This document shows positions 1-8,812 of a stretch of DNA of 64,000 nt, in pieces. The position numbers and the translations under genes are program-made. Under the pieces are notes generated by a model. It was not told the DNA's origin, did no database searches, and saw only the letters and a list, made by a program, of their open reading frames with translations. This stretch comes from Streptacidiphilus sp. P02-A3a (lineage in GTDB: Bacteria > Actinomycetota > Actinomycetes > Streptomycetales > Streptomycetaceae), in NCBI RefSeq assembly GCF_014084105.1, contig NZ_CP048289.1:4473922-4537921 (forward strand), read 5' to 3'. Positions within the stretch are counted from its first letter, which is position 1, and each line of letters starts with the position of its first letter.

Positions 1-35
1 GGTGGTGGCCCGGGTGGGGGTCTTGTCGCTGCTGG

Positions 36-1721
36 TCACCTGTTCATCGTCCCAGGGGTGGGCGCGGTGGGCGCGGGGGTGGGGCGGCGGGGGGTCAGGC
101 CCAGGGCGTTGAGGCGTTGGTTGTGGTGGGCCAGTCGGGTCTGGAACTGGGTGAGGTCGCGTGGGCCGCTGGTCCAGGCGACTTCGGCCAGTGCGCACAG
201 TCGTGGGTAGGTGAGGTAGGTGACGTGTTCGGGGGTGGGGGCGTACTCGGTCCACAGTTGTGCTTGGGTGCCCAGGACGCCGGGGGTGGGGTGGGGGGCG
301 GCGGGGTCGGCGGTGGGTAGTGATCCGGCCAGGGGGTCGAAGGCGTAGACGTCGGCGAGGGTGACGGTGTGTCCGGGTTGTCCTTGGGGTTCGGTGGGGT
401 CGTTGCTCTGGGGGTAGTCGAAGTAGGTGGACAGGTGGGGTGCGATCACGACTTGGTGGCCGCGGGCGATGGCTTGTGCTCCGTGTGCCTGGTCGCGCCA
501 GGCGGTCAGGGCGAGTCCGGGTGGGGGGGTGTTCGCGGCGTAGCCCTTCTCGTCCCAGGCGATGGCCCGGCGTCCGTGGTGGGTCACGTACTGCTGCATC
601 TGCCGTAGGAACCAGCCGTGCAGTTCGGCGGGGGCGGCCAGGCCCAGTTGCCGGGTCCGTTCGCGGGCCAGGGGGTCGTGCTGCCACTGGACGGTGGGGC
701 ATTCGTCGCCGCCGATGTGCAGGTAGCGGGAGGGGAAGACGTCCATGGTCTGGGCCAGTACCTGGCGGCAGAAGTCCAGGGCCTGGTCGCTGACGGCCAA
801 GATGTCCTCGCTGATGCCCCAGTTGGTCCATACCGGCAGTGCGCGGTCGGGGTGGTTGCCCAGGTGGGGGTAGGCGGCCAGGACGGCGCGGGCGTGTCCG
901 GGCATGGTGATCTCCGGGACGATGCTGACGCCGCGGCCGCGGGCGTAGGAGACCAGGCCGCGTAGTTCGGCCTGGGTGTAGTAGCCGCCGTGGGGGGTGC
1001 CGTTGCCGGGTACCGTGGGGCCTGGGCCCAGGGCGGACTCGGTGCGCCAGGCGCCGACTTCGGTCAGTCGCGGCAGGCCGTCGATCTCGATCCGCCAGCC
1101 CTGGTCGTCGTTCAGGTGCAGTTGGAAGACGTTGAGTTTGTGCAGGGCCAGTTCGTCGACGAAGCGGTACAGGAACTCCAGGGGCAGGAAGTGCCGGGCG
1201 ACGTCCAGCAGTGCGCCGCGCCAGGCCAGGCGGGGCTGGTCGCGGATGTCCAGGCAGGGCCACCACCAGTGGTCGGGGCGGGCGCCGGCCGGGTCCAGGG
1301 CGGCCGGCGGCAGTAGTTGCCGCAGTGTCTGGACGCCGTTGAGGAGGCCGGCGGTGGCGGGCGCGGACAAGGTGACCAGGTCGGGGCGGATCCGCAGCAG
1401 GTAGCCCTGCGCGGCGGTCGACCCGATCACCCCGCTCGCCCCGTTCGACCCGTTCGACCCGTTCGTTCCGTTCGTTCCGGTGGTTCCGTTTGCTCCGTTG
1501 GTTCCGGTGGTTCTGGTTGATGCGGTGGTGGTGGGGTGGGTGGGGGACAGGGACAGTTCGATCCGCGGGCCGGTGGCGCTGCGGGTCCGTCCGCGGCCGA
1601 GGTATCCGGCGAGCAGTTCGGCGGCTTGCTCGGTCCCGGGTCCGGCGTCCAGGTGGAGCTGGGGGCCGATGACGAACCTCCCGGGGTGCGGGGTGAGTTC
1701 GGTGGGACGCGGGACGATCAT
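36..1721 (-). CDS. GH20 beta-N-acetylhexosaminidase
   Basis: A 561-residue glycoside hydrolase family 20 enzyme that should release terminal N-acetylhexosamine from chitooligosaccharides or related glycans. The N-terminal GH20b-like domain covers about residues 1-150. The TIM barrel follows, with LLDVARHFLP near 172, QLHLNDDQGWR near 200 and HIGGDEC containing the catalytic D339-E340 pair. No signal peptide is visible, so it is probably cytoplasmic and acts on imported oligosaccharides. It is the last gene of an ABC sugar importer operon. Residues 71-100 are an odd insertion of ten Gly-terminated triplets inside the N-terminal domain. Family assignment is firm; substrate is inferred from the family and the neighbouring transporter. 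Confidence 0.93.
   Translation of the reverse strand: MIVPRPTELTPHPGRFVIGPQLHLDAGPGTEQAAELLAGYLGRGRTRSATGPRIELSLSPTHPTTTASTRTTGTNGANGTTGTNGTNGSNGSNGASGVIGSTAAQGYLLRIRPDLVTLSAPATAGLLNGVQTLRQLLPPAALDPAGARPDHWWWPCLDIRDQPRLAWRGALLDVARHFLPLEFLYRFVDELALHKLNVFQLHLNDDQGWRIEIDGLPRLTEVGAWRTESALGPGPTVPGNGTPHGGYYTQAELRGLVSYARGRGVSIVPEITMPGHARAVLAAYPHLGNHPDRALPVWTNWGISEDILAVSDQALDFCRQVLAQTMDVFPSRYLHIGGDECPTVQWQHDPLARERTRQLGLAAPAELHGWFLRQMQQYVTHHGRRAIAWDEKGYAANTPPPGLALTAWRDQAHGAQAIARGHQVVIAPHLSTYFDYPQSNDPTEPQGQPGHTVTLADVYAFDPLAGSLPTADPAAPHPTPGVLGTQAQLWTEYAPTPEHVTYLTYPRLCALAEVAWTSGPRDLTQFQTRLAHHNQRLNALGLTPRRPTPAPTAPTPGTMNR
1422..1511 (-). repeat. Intragenic 9-bp repeat encoding Gly-X-Y triplets
   Basis: Ten consecutive nine-base units encode TTG, TNG, ANG, TTG, TNG, TNG, SNG, SNG, ASG and VIG inside the N-terminal domain of the hexosaminidase. 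It preserves frame and looks like a recently expanded minisatellite, giving a collagen-like but proline-free loop. Confidence 0.8.
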
Positions 1722-1764
1722 CGGTTGCCTTTCGGTGCGCTGGCGGCGGAACGGAACGGGACGC

Positions 1765-1862
1765 GGGACGGGACGGGCGGGACGGGGCGGGGCGCGGGAC
1801 GGGACGGGCGGGACGGGGCGGGGCGCGGGACGGAACGGGCGGGACGGGGCGGGGCGCGGGAC
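1765..1862. repeat. 31-bp tandem repeat, about three copies
   Basis: The GGGAC motif recurs at 1765, 1796, 1827 and 1858, giving an exact 31-bp period. The units are almost pure G/A/C on the plus strand. It fills most of the gap between the permease stop and the hexosaminidase start, so it lies inside the probable polycistronic message. Confidence 0.85.
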
Positions 1863-1880
1863 GGGGGTGGGGGTGGGTGG

Positions 1881-2740
1881 TCAGTCTTTGACGGCGCCGG
1901 CGGTCATGCCGGCGACCAGGCGGCGTTGGATGAGCATGAAGAAGACCACGACGGGCAGGGCGAACAGGGTGGAGGCGGCGATCAGGCCGCCGTAGTCGGT
2001 GCCGGTGCTGGTGCTGAAGGAGACCAGCCATACCGGCAGGGTGTAGTGGCTCTGGTCTTTCATCAGCACGTAGGCGAACAGGTAGTCGTTCCAGGCGGTG
2101 ATGAACGCGAACACGCTGGTGGCGATCAGGCCGGGCATGACCAGGGGCAGCAGTATGGTGCGGATGATCGTGAGGCGGCCGGCGCCGTCGAGCATCGCGG
2201 CTTCCTCCAGTTCCACCGGGATGCCGTGCAGGAACCCGCGCAGGGTCCAGATGGTGAACGGCAGCACCATGGCGAGGTAGGTCAGTACCAGGCCGAGGAG
2301 GTTGTTCAGCAGGTCGGTGCTCTTGAGGCTGAGGAAGACGGGGATCAGCAGGGCGGGTTGCGGGACCATCTGCACGACCAGGACCGCGATCAGGAAGCCG
2401 TGTCTGCCCCGGAACCGGAACCGGGTCAGGGCGACGGCCGCGAGGAACGCCAGGACGACCGAGGCCGCGACCACCGCGCCGGTCACTACCGCGCTGTTGG
2501 CCAGGTCGGTGGCGAAGCCGGGTTTGCGGACCGCGTCGGTGAAGTTGGCCAGGGTGAACGGGAACGGCCAGAAGCGGGGGGTGGTGCTGAGGATGTCCCG
2601 GTAGGGCTTGAACGCGGTGTCGACCATCCAGTACACGGGGAACGCCCACAGGAGGCAGAACAGGACGGCGGCGCTGTTCAGCAGCCGCCGCCGGGCGCGG
2701 GGCCGGCGCGGATGGGGGCGGGGGCGGGGGTGGTGTTCAC
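1881..2740 (-). CDS. Sugar ABC transporter permease, MalG/CarB type (frameshifted near its start)
   Basis: Inner-membrane permease of a carbohydrate ABC importer. The reading frame from about 2690 down shows several hydrophobic helices and an EAA-type loop (LEEAAMLDGAGRLTIIRTI) that docks the ATPase. It ends with the GMTAGAVKD tail typical of this family. The continuous frame begins at GTG 2636 (VYWMVD) and lacks the first membrane helix. That helix (LLNSAAVLFCLLWAFPVYWM) lies upstream in the same frame, but the natural GTG start at 2740, which overlaps the stop of the other permease, is one frame off. A single missing base around 2690-2700 would restore it. No ATPase gene is present; such importers often share one encoded elsewhere. 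Confidence 0.85.
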
Positions 2741-3707
2741 AGGTCTTCTCCCGACCGTGCCAGTCGGCGCACGTACAGGGCGGTCAGGGCGAGCAGCAGC
2801 AGGACCGAGACGACCGCGATGGCGGCGCCCTGTCCCAGGGAGTTGCTGCTGAAGGCGGTGGTGAAGGACCAGATGCCCAGGGTGGTGGTGCCCTGGTTGG
2901 GGCCGCCTTGGGTGAGGATCCAGATCTGGTTGAAGACGTTGAAGTCCCAGATCACCGACAAGATCGCGACCAGTCCCAGGATCGGGCGCAGGAACGGCAC
3001 GGTGATCACCCGGAACACGGTCAGCGGGCCCGCGCCGTCCAGGGCGGCGGCCTCGTAGTAGGTGCGCGGGATCTGTGACAGGCCGGCGTGCAGGGTCAGT
3101 GCCACGAACGGTACCGACTGCCATACCACCAGCAGCCACACCAGGGTGAAGGCCGAGGCGGGCGAGGTGGTCCAGTCGCGCTGGGTCAGGTCGCCGAACA
3201 GCGCGGTCTGTGTCAGCAGCCAGTTGACGACGCCGTAGACGGGTTGGAACAGCCACTGCCACACCAGGGTGGAGGCGACGTTGGGTACCGCCCAGGCGGC
3301 GATCAGGCACAAGGTGACCGCGGTGCGCATGCGCCGGCCCAGGGCGCCGAGCATCAGCGCGACCAGCATGCCGGTCACCAGGGTTCCGGTGACCAGGGCG
3401 GCGCAGAACCCGGCGGTGCGCAGCAGGACCGGGACCAGGTGCGGGTCGGACAGGACGGCGCGGTAGTTGGACCAGCCGGTCCAGGGCACGACGCCGGTGA
3501 ACAGCGCGCGCAGCCCGTAGTCCTGGAAGGAGATCAGTACCAGGCGGACCAGGGGGTAGCCCAGGACCAGGGCCAGTACGGCGGCGGCGGGCGCCAGCAG
3601 CAGGTACGGCAGTGCGGTGCCGGGGCGGCGGCGGCGCGGGGCCGGGCGCCGGCCGGCGGGCGGGGGTCGGCGGCGCGTCCGGGGCGCGGGGCGGTGGAGG
3701 TGGTCAT
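2737..3707 (-). CDS. Sugar ABC transporter permease, MalF/UgpA type (frameshifted near its start)
   Basis: First permease of the sugar importer. It has the EAA-loop motif YYEAAALDGAGPLTVFRVI and the motif NVFNQIWILTQGGPNQGTTT characteristic of MalF-like proteins. It ends with RRLARSGEDL, and its stop overlaps the GTG of the second permease (GTGA). A natural start is ATG 3707, just after the binding-protein stop. The ATG frame (MTTSTAPRPGRAAD) and the membrane-spanning frame (PYLLLAPAAAVLALVLGYPL) differ by one base, so one base appears to be missing in the GC-rich run at about 3615-3680. The uninterrupted frame from GTG 3489 is only a fallback start, since it would remove the first helix. Confidence 0.85.
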
Positions 3708-3709
3708 GG

Positions 3710-5009
3710 TCACTGGGAGGCGTTGAGGGCCTGGTCGAGGTGGGCGTCGAAGCTCGCGGCGGCCTGCGCGACGCTGGTGCGGCCGGTGGCGATGTCGGCG
3801 AAGAAGGTGTTGATCGACGCGTCGCTTTCGATGGTGGCCCAGCCGGGGGTGGCCGGGGTGGCCACGCTGCTCTTGGCCGCCTGGAAGAACGCGGCCGAGG
3901 TGGGTGGCAGGCCGGCCTGGGTGGAGTCGATCAGCTGGGTGGAGACCGGGTCCAGCCGTCGATGCCGACGATGGCGCTGGTCTGCACGGCCGTGCTGGTG
4001 GCGGCTTTGAGGTAGGCCAGGGCCAGGGCCTGGTTGGCGCTCTTGGCGGCGATCGCCAGGTCGGAGCCGCCCAGGAAGACCGGCTGGTTGCGGCCGGGGG
4101 TGGTGGCGCTGGGGAACGGGAACGTCCCGATCTGGCCCTTGAGGGCGGGGTTGTCCTTCAGGACGGTGTTGATGCTGGTGTCCAAGATGGTGGCGGTCTT
4201 GCCGGAGGCGAACATCGCGGCCTGGTCCGGGGACTTGGTGTCCACGTTGCGCGAGGCGGGGGCGGAGTAGCTGTTCTGGAAGCTCTTCCAGGCCCGCAGT
4301 CCCTGCTGGGCGGCGGGGGAGTCCAGCGCGCCGGTCCACCTGCCGTTGCTCTCGGTGGCCAGTTGGCCGCCCGCGTCCCAGACGAACTGCAGTGCGCCGT
4401 ACCAGTACTGGCCGGGGAAGTTGAAGGCGGAGAACCCGGGCTGGGGTTCTTGGCCCTGATCGCGTCCAGGTCGGCGGTGAGCTGGGTGAAGCTGGTGGGG
4501 GCGGTGGTGATCCCGGCCCGGGCCCACAGGGCCTTGTTGTAGATCACCGCGCGGTTGCCGGCGAACAGCGGCGCGGCGTAGACCTTGCCCTCCACGGTGG
4601 CCGGTCCCAGCAGGCCCGGCAGCCAGCTCTGCCCGGCGGACAGGGAGGCCTGGTCGGCGGTGATGTCGCTGAGCGCGCCGGTGGCGGCGAACAGCGGGAC
4701 GTCGGTGTTGCCGATCTCGATGACGTCCGGCGGGTCGTTCTGCGCCAGCGCGGTGCTGATCTTGGTGTTGATGTTCGCCCACTGCTGGATCTGGACGTCG
4801 GCCTTGGCGCCGGTGGCCTTCTCGAACGCGGCGTTGATCGCGGCGGTGGCCTGGGCGCTCAGGTCGCCGTCCATCAGCCACACCGTCAGCGTCGCGGCCT
4901 TGGCGGGCCCGCCCGCGGTCGTGCCGTGGGCGGGCCCGCCGCTGCCGCAGCCGGCCAACGACAGTGCCGCCGCGGCGGTGACACACACGGCGAGGGATCT
5001 GGTGCGCAT
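3710..5009 (-). pseudogene. Sugar ABC transporter substrate-binding lipoprotein, two frameshifts
   Basis: An extracellular solute-binding protein family 1 lipoprotein of about 430 residues. ATG 5009 follows a GGAGG ribosome site, and the signal peptide ends in the lipobox LAGC. The mature part reads TLTVWLMDGDLSAQ, PPDVIEIGNTDVPLF and GNRAVIYNKALW. The frame breaks at about 4445 (NP to QPGFSAFNFPG) and at about 3955 (GIDGW to DPVSTQLIDS). Both breaks are repaired by adding one base to a C or G run, with no loss of conserved residues. This points to sequencing error rather than gene death, although a real frameshift cannot be excluded. It heads the operon with two permeases and the hexosaminidase, so an aminosugar oligomer is the likely ligand (inference). 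Confidence 0.85.
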
Positions 5010-5045
5010 GGCAATCCTCCAGGAGGCCTTGGTCAAGGCATGAAG

Positions 5046-5115
5046 TCCGCGGAACCGGGTCCGCGGAACGGGATCCGCGGAACCGGGTCCGCGGGGCGGG
5101 GTCCGCGGGGCGGGG
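5046..5115. repeat. 14-bp tandem repeat, five copies, upstream of the binding-protein gene
   Basis: The TCCGCGG core starts at 5046, 5060, 5074, 5088 and 5102, an exact 14-bp period. Each unit holds the palindrome CCGCGG. It lies 37-106 bases upstream of the binding-protein start, so in its leader or promoter. Confidence 0.9.
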
Positions 5116-5206
5116 CGAGGGATTCGGGGCGGGGCTGGGGAGGTGAGGGGTACGCGTAAGCGGCCGGCCGACGCCGCGGCCGCTGTTGGAGGCAGACGCT
5201 CTCACC

Positions 5207-5219
5207 TGACCTCTGGTCA
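5207..5219. promoter_or_regulatory. Probable operator TGACC-TCT-GGTCA
   Basis: A 13-bp inverted repeat with perfect 5-bp arms. On the minus strand it sits directly downstream of TTGACA (5225-5220), i.e. in the -35/-10 spacer of a probable promoter for the sugar-import operon. A second copy with the same arms occurs at 5361-5373. Confidence 0.6.
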
Positions 5220-5360
5220 TGTCAATGCACGTATCGGGATTGCCCGCCCCCACCTGCGCAGGGGGCGAAATGTCCGCCCGGTGGCCGATGGAGATCATGA
5301 ATCCGGCCTTGACATGGGAGTTCTGGCAATCACCTTGTACGTCAAACGGCACACACGACA

Positions 5361-5373
5361 TGACCAGTGGTCA
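5361..5373. promoter_or_regulatory. Probable operator TGACC-AGT-GGTCA
   Basis: Second TGACC-n3-GGTCA inverted repeat (the arms extend to TGACCA/TGGTCA). It lies downstream of a plus-strand TTGACA at 5309-5314 and 58 bases upstream of the secreted glucanase start. Two like sites in one divergent intergenic region suggest that one repressor controls both transcription units. Confidence 0.6.
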
Positions 5374-5430
5374 CTAGGTTGGGTGTTCTGTGGTGCCGTA
5401 GCCCCCCCGTCTCCCCCCACAGGAGTCCTC

Positions 5431-6875
5431 ATGGAGCACGTCCGCACCCGTCCGCGCGGCACCCGCCGCGCACTGATCGCCGCCGCGTCGCTGGTCTGCA
5501 CGGCAGTCGCGCTCTACCCCACCGTGCGCACCGCGCACGCGGACAGCCCGCGCTGTCGGTGCTGTACAAGACCAGCAGCACCGCCGCCAGTGCCGACGAG
5601 GTCGATCCCTGGCTGGAGGTCGTCAACAACACCTCCAGCGCCGTCGCGCTCAGCCAGGTCACCCTGCGCTACTACTTCAGCGCCGACACCACCGTGCCCT
5701 ACACCTTCGCCTGCGCCTGGGCGGTGCCCGGCTGCTCGAACCTGACCGGCACGGTGGTCGCGATGGCCGATCCGACCGCGACGGCCGACCACTACCTGCA
5801 GATCAGCTTCGACGCGTCGGCCGGGAGCCTGGCGGCGGGTGCCAGCAGCGGTGACCTGGAACTGCGGCTGTACCGCAGCGACTGGCAGAACGTGAACCAG
5901 GCGAACGACTACTCGTTCAACGCCGCCGACACCGGCTACACCCCTCGCAGACGGTCACCGCCTACGTCAACGGCGCGCTGGTGTGGGGCACCGAACCGTC
6001 CGGCGCCACCCCCACCCCCACCCCGACCGGGTCCGGGTCCGGTGGCGCCTCGCCGACCCCCACCCCGACGCCGACCGCCACCTCGACCGGTGCCCCGCCC
6101 TCCGGCGGCACCCTGTTCGACGACTTCGACTACACCGGTCCCAACGACCCCGACCTGAGCGCCCACGACTGGACCATCCGCACCGGCTCCGGCGGCCCGG
6201 GCATCGCCAACACCTGGTCCCAGAACGCGATCAGCTTCCCCAGCGACCCGACCGCCCAGGGCGGAAAGGTGATGCGGCTGGAGGCCACCACCGACGGGAC
6301 CACCACCACCCAGGCCGAGATCGACACCACCAGTGAGAAGTTCTTCCAGGGCACCTACGCGGCCGGGTCTACTTCAACGACGCGCCCACCACCGGCCAAA
6401 ACGGCGACCACGTCAACGAGACCTTCTACACCATCTCGCCGGACAACTCCCTGTACAGCGAGATGGACAACGAGTACCTGCCCAACGGCGGCTGGGCGCG
6501 CCCGGGCCGACGCTGTACACCACCACCTGGTACAGCGGCGGACGCGATGAACCGGCAGACCCACAACGTGATCAGCAGCCTCCAGGGCTGGCACACGCTG
6601 GAGATGACCGTGGAGAACGGCACGGTGACCTACTACGTCGACGGCCAGCAGTACTTCAGCACCACCGGGATCTACTACCCGCCGAGCCGATGACCATCGA
6701 CTTCAACGAGTGGTCATCGACCTGGCCGGCGCCAGCGGTTCACGGACCTGGGACGAGAAGGTCAACTGGGTCTACTTCAACAACTCCGGCGCGCTGAGCC
6801 CGGGCCAGGTCTCCACGGCGGTCACGGCTACTACAGCGCCGGTACCCACTTCACCGACACCGTCCCCAACTCCTG
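5431..6875 (+). pseudogene. Secreted CBM plus GH16-like glucanase, multiple frameshifts
   Basis: A secreted modular carbohydrate-active protein. ATG 5431 follows AGGAG, and a signal peptide ends near TVRTAHA. A cellulose-binding-like beta domain follows (LSVLYKTSSTAASADEVDPW to VNGALVWGTEPSG), then a PTPTPTGSGSGG linker. The catalytic jelly roll is GH16-like, with YSEMDNEYLPNGGW as the probable catalytic region and WVYFNNSGALSPGQV near the end. The frame breaks about eight times (near 5546, 5945, 6367, 6500, 6546, 6688, 6712 and 6828). Each break is mended by one extra base, mostly in a G or C run, and protein similarity continues across every break. It diverges from the sugar importer and probably supplies its substrates. 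Confidence 0.8.
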
Positions 6876-6950
6876 ACGCGCCCCTGACCGGACCCCTGAG
6901 CGGACCCCTGGTGGGACGGGCCCCGCGCCCCGGTCCGCCCCGGGCCCGGT

Positions 6951-6989
6951 CCGCCCGCGCCCGCGCCCGGTTCGCCCGGGCGCGGGCGG
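6951..6989. terminator. Bidirectional terminator hairpin
   Basis: A perfect 13-bp stem: CCGCCCGCGCCCG at 6951-6963 pairs with CGGGCGCGGGCGG at 6977-6989, with a 13-nt loop. It lies between the convergent glucanase and the small lipoprotein gene. No T tract, as is common in Streptomyces. Confidence 0.7.
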
Positions 6990-6993
6990 GGGT

Positions 6994-7422
6994 TCAGCCG
7001 CCCGCGGGCAGCGTGGGGGCGGGTGTCTGCGGGGCGTCGGCGGGGAACTGGGCCCAGTCCCTGACCGGCAGCCGGGCGCCGGTGGTCGCGTCGACCACGC
7101 GGCGGCCGCCCAGCGGGGCGCGCAGCGCCAGGGTGAAGTCGTAGGCCCGGCACGAGGCCGCGCCGGGAGCGAAGGCGTAGGCGGCGGCCGCCAGGGTGAC
7201 CTGGTGCGCCGACTGGTCCAGCCGGAACTCGGCGCCGCAGGAAAGGACGTGCAGGGTGCGGTCCCGGGCGCGGTAGTAGACGGCGCCGCCGGGTACCGGC
7301 ACCCGCCGGTACCGCCCGGGGCCCGGGGCGGTACCGGCGGGCGCCGAGCACCCGGCCGGTGCGGCGCAGCCGACCAGGACGGCCAGGAGCGCGGCGGCAA
7401 CGCGTGGTGTGCCCATGCCCAC
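6994..7422 (-). CDS. Small secreted lipoprotein, unknown function
   Basis: A 142-residue protein with a short hydrophobic signal segment and a lipobox-like LVGC, followed by a second possible site, PAGC. ATG 7416 is an alternative start two codons inside. The mature part is beta-rich with two cysteines (LHVLSCGAEFRLD and GAASCRAYDF), which may form a disulfide, and ends DWAQFPADAPQTPAP. I do not recognise the family. It stands alone between convergent and divergent neighbours. Confidence 0.7.
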   Translation of the reverse strand: MGMGTPRVAAALLAVLVGCAAPAGCSAPAGTAPGPGRYRRVPVPGGAVYYRARDRTLHVLSCGAEFRLDQSAHQVTLAAAAYAFAPGAASCRAYDFTLALRAPLGGRRVVDATTGARLPVRDWAQFPADAPQTPAPTLPAGG

Positions 7423-7578
7423 TTCGACGCGGCGGCGCCGTTCCGGTTCCCCGTACAGCGGTTTCCAGCCGTCGCCGGATCGCCGGCGAGCACCGGATCA
7501 CCGACCGCGCCCCGCCCCGCCGCGCCTGGCTCGGGCCGCTCTGGTGCGCTCTGGTGCGGTTCGCGCGGCCCGGGGCGG

Positions 7579-7923
7579 TCACATCGGTTCGATGCGGGCG
7601 CCGGTGCGGGCCGCGCGCTGCTCGCCCCAGGTGTAGAGCGCCTCCAGTACCGGGACCAGGCTGAGCCCCTCCTGGGTCAGCCGGTACTCCACGCGCGGCG
7701 GCGTCCCCTGGTCGGACCGCCTCGCGATCAGCCCCGTGGCCTCCAGCGCGCGGAGCCGCTGGACCAGGACCTTCTCGCTGACGTCGGGCATCTTGCGCCG
7801 CAGCGCGCCGTAGCGGTGCACGCCCTCCTTGAGGTGCGCCAGCACGATCGTGGCCCACTTGCCGCCGATCACCTCCAGCGTCAACTCGACCGGACAGCGG
7901 AAGATCTGATCATCCGTGAGCAT
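7579..7923 (-). CDS. HxlR-family transcriptional regulator
   Basis: A winged-helix regulator of the HxlR group, 114 residues from ATG 7923 (MLTDDQIFRCPVELTLEVIG). The conserved IGGKW, RYGALRRKMPDVSEKVL and RVEYRLTQEG motifs are all present. An in-frame start at 8013 would add a tail with no family match and overlap the neighbour, so 7923 is preferred. It is divergent, by 73 bases, from the ABM-haemoglobin fusion gene, its likely target. The intergenic region holds ACTG-ggt-CAGT at 7949-7959 as a possible operator. These regulators often respond to electrophiles or aldehydes (family knowledge). Confidence 0.9.
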   Translation of the reverse strand: MLTDDQIFRCPVELTLEVIGGKWATIVLAHLKEGVHRYGALRRKMPDVSEKVLVQRLRALEATGLIARRSDQGTPPRVEYRLTQEGLSLVPVLEALYTWGEQRAARTGARIEPM

Positions 7924-7996
7924 CGTTGTCCTGTTCCGGGTGCTTACCACTGGGTCAGTCCTTGCCGGGAGCGCGAGGCTGCGCTTGAGTCCTTCC

Positions 7997-8758
7997 ATGA
8001 TTGTCGAGTACATCCGCTACCGGATCGCCGAACCCCGGCACACGGCGTTCCAGGAGGCGTACCAGCGGGCCGCCGGGGCGCTCGGGCGGGCCGAGCAGTG
8101 CGTGGACTTCGAACTCGCCCGCTGCACCGAGGACCCGGACGCCTACATCCTGCGTATCGGCTGGACCTCCACCAAGGACCACCTGGAGGGGTTCCGCAAG
8201 GGCGAGCACTTCGCCGCCTTCCTCGCCGAGGTCGAGCCCTACCTCGAAGCCGTCCGCGAGATGCGCCACTACGAGGTGACCGCGGTCGCGGGCCGGGGCG
8301 GATCGACACCGACGCTGTACGAGTGGGCCGGCGGGGCGCCGGCGTTCGACCTGCTGTTCCGCCGCTTCTACGAGCACGTCGAGCAGGACGAGCTCCTGGC
8401 GCCGGTCTTCGCCGGAAAGGACCCGCGGCACGCCGAGCACGTCGCGGCCTGGCTCGGCGAGGTCTTCGGCGGCCCGGCCCGCTACAGCGCCGAGCACGGC
8501 GGCCACCGGCACATGGCCTCCCGGCACCTGGGCCTGGCGCTGAGCGAGCGCCAGCGCCGCCGCTGGGTCTCGCTGCTGGCGGACACCGCCGACGAGGTCG
8601 GCCTGCCCGGCGACCCCGAGTTCCGCGCGGTCTTCGCGTACTACCTGGAGTGGGGCACCCGGATGGCCCTGGTCTACTCCGGCCCCCAGCCGCCCCCGCC
8701 CGCCCAGGCGCCGATGCCGCGCTGGGACTGGGGCATCACCCCGCCCTACCGGGGCTGA
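7997..8758 (+). CDS. ABM-domain / group II truncated haemoglobin fusion
   Basis: A 253-residue fusion protein. Residues 1-95 form an antibiotic-biosynthesis-monooxygenase (ABM) ferredoxin-like domain (MIVEYIRYRI, RIGWTSTKDHLEGF). Residues 115-235 are a truncated globin with FYEHVEQDELLAPVF, the proximal-histidine segment HRHMASRHLGL and YYLEWGTRMA. ABM-globin fusions of this kind are known in actinobacteria; the reaction is unsettled, with haem oxidation or peroxide chemistry plausible. Start ATG 7997 is chosen because the ABM fold begins there. It is divergent from an HxlR gene that probably controls it. Confidence 0.9.
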   Translation: MIVEYIRYRIAEPRHTAFQEAYQRAAGALGRAEQCVDFELARCTEDPDAYILRIGWTSTKDHLEGFRKGEHFAAFLAEVEPYLEAVREMRHYEVTAVAGRGGSTPTLYEWAGGAPAFDLLFRRFYEHVEQDELLAPVFAGKDPRHAEHVAAWLGEVFGGPARYSAEHGGHRHMASRHLGLALSERQRRRWVSLLADTADEVGLPGDPEFRAVFAYYLEWGTRMALVYSGPQPPPPAQAPMPRWDWGITPPYRG

Positions 8759-8812
8759 CCCGCACCCCCCGCCCAGCCGCCGCGAACCAGCCGCCGGGGT
8801 CAGCCGCCGGGG

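Noticed and set aside
1765-1862. CRISPR array
   Set aside because: This and the other regular repeats (5046, 9424, 54821) are contiguous tandem units without unique spacers, and no cas gene is present.
1536-2852. A plus-strand open frame over the permease genes
   Set aside because: It is rich in Gly/Asp/Gln in a pattern expected from antisense of membrane helices in GC-rich DNA; the minus-strand permease is supported by conserved motifs.
5361-5373. A DasR (dre) site
   Set aside because: The DasR consensus has TGGTC followed by GACCA around a TA centre; here the half-sites are in the opposite order (TGACC then GGTCA), so it is a different operator type.
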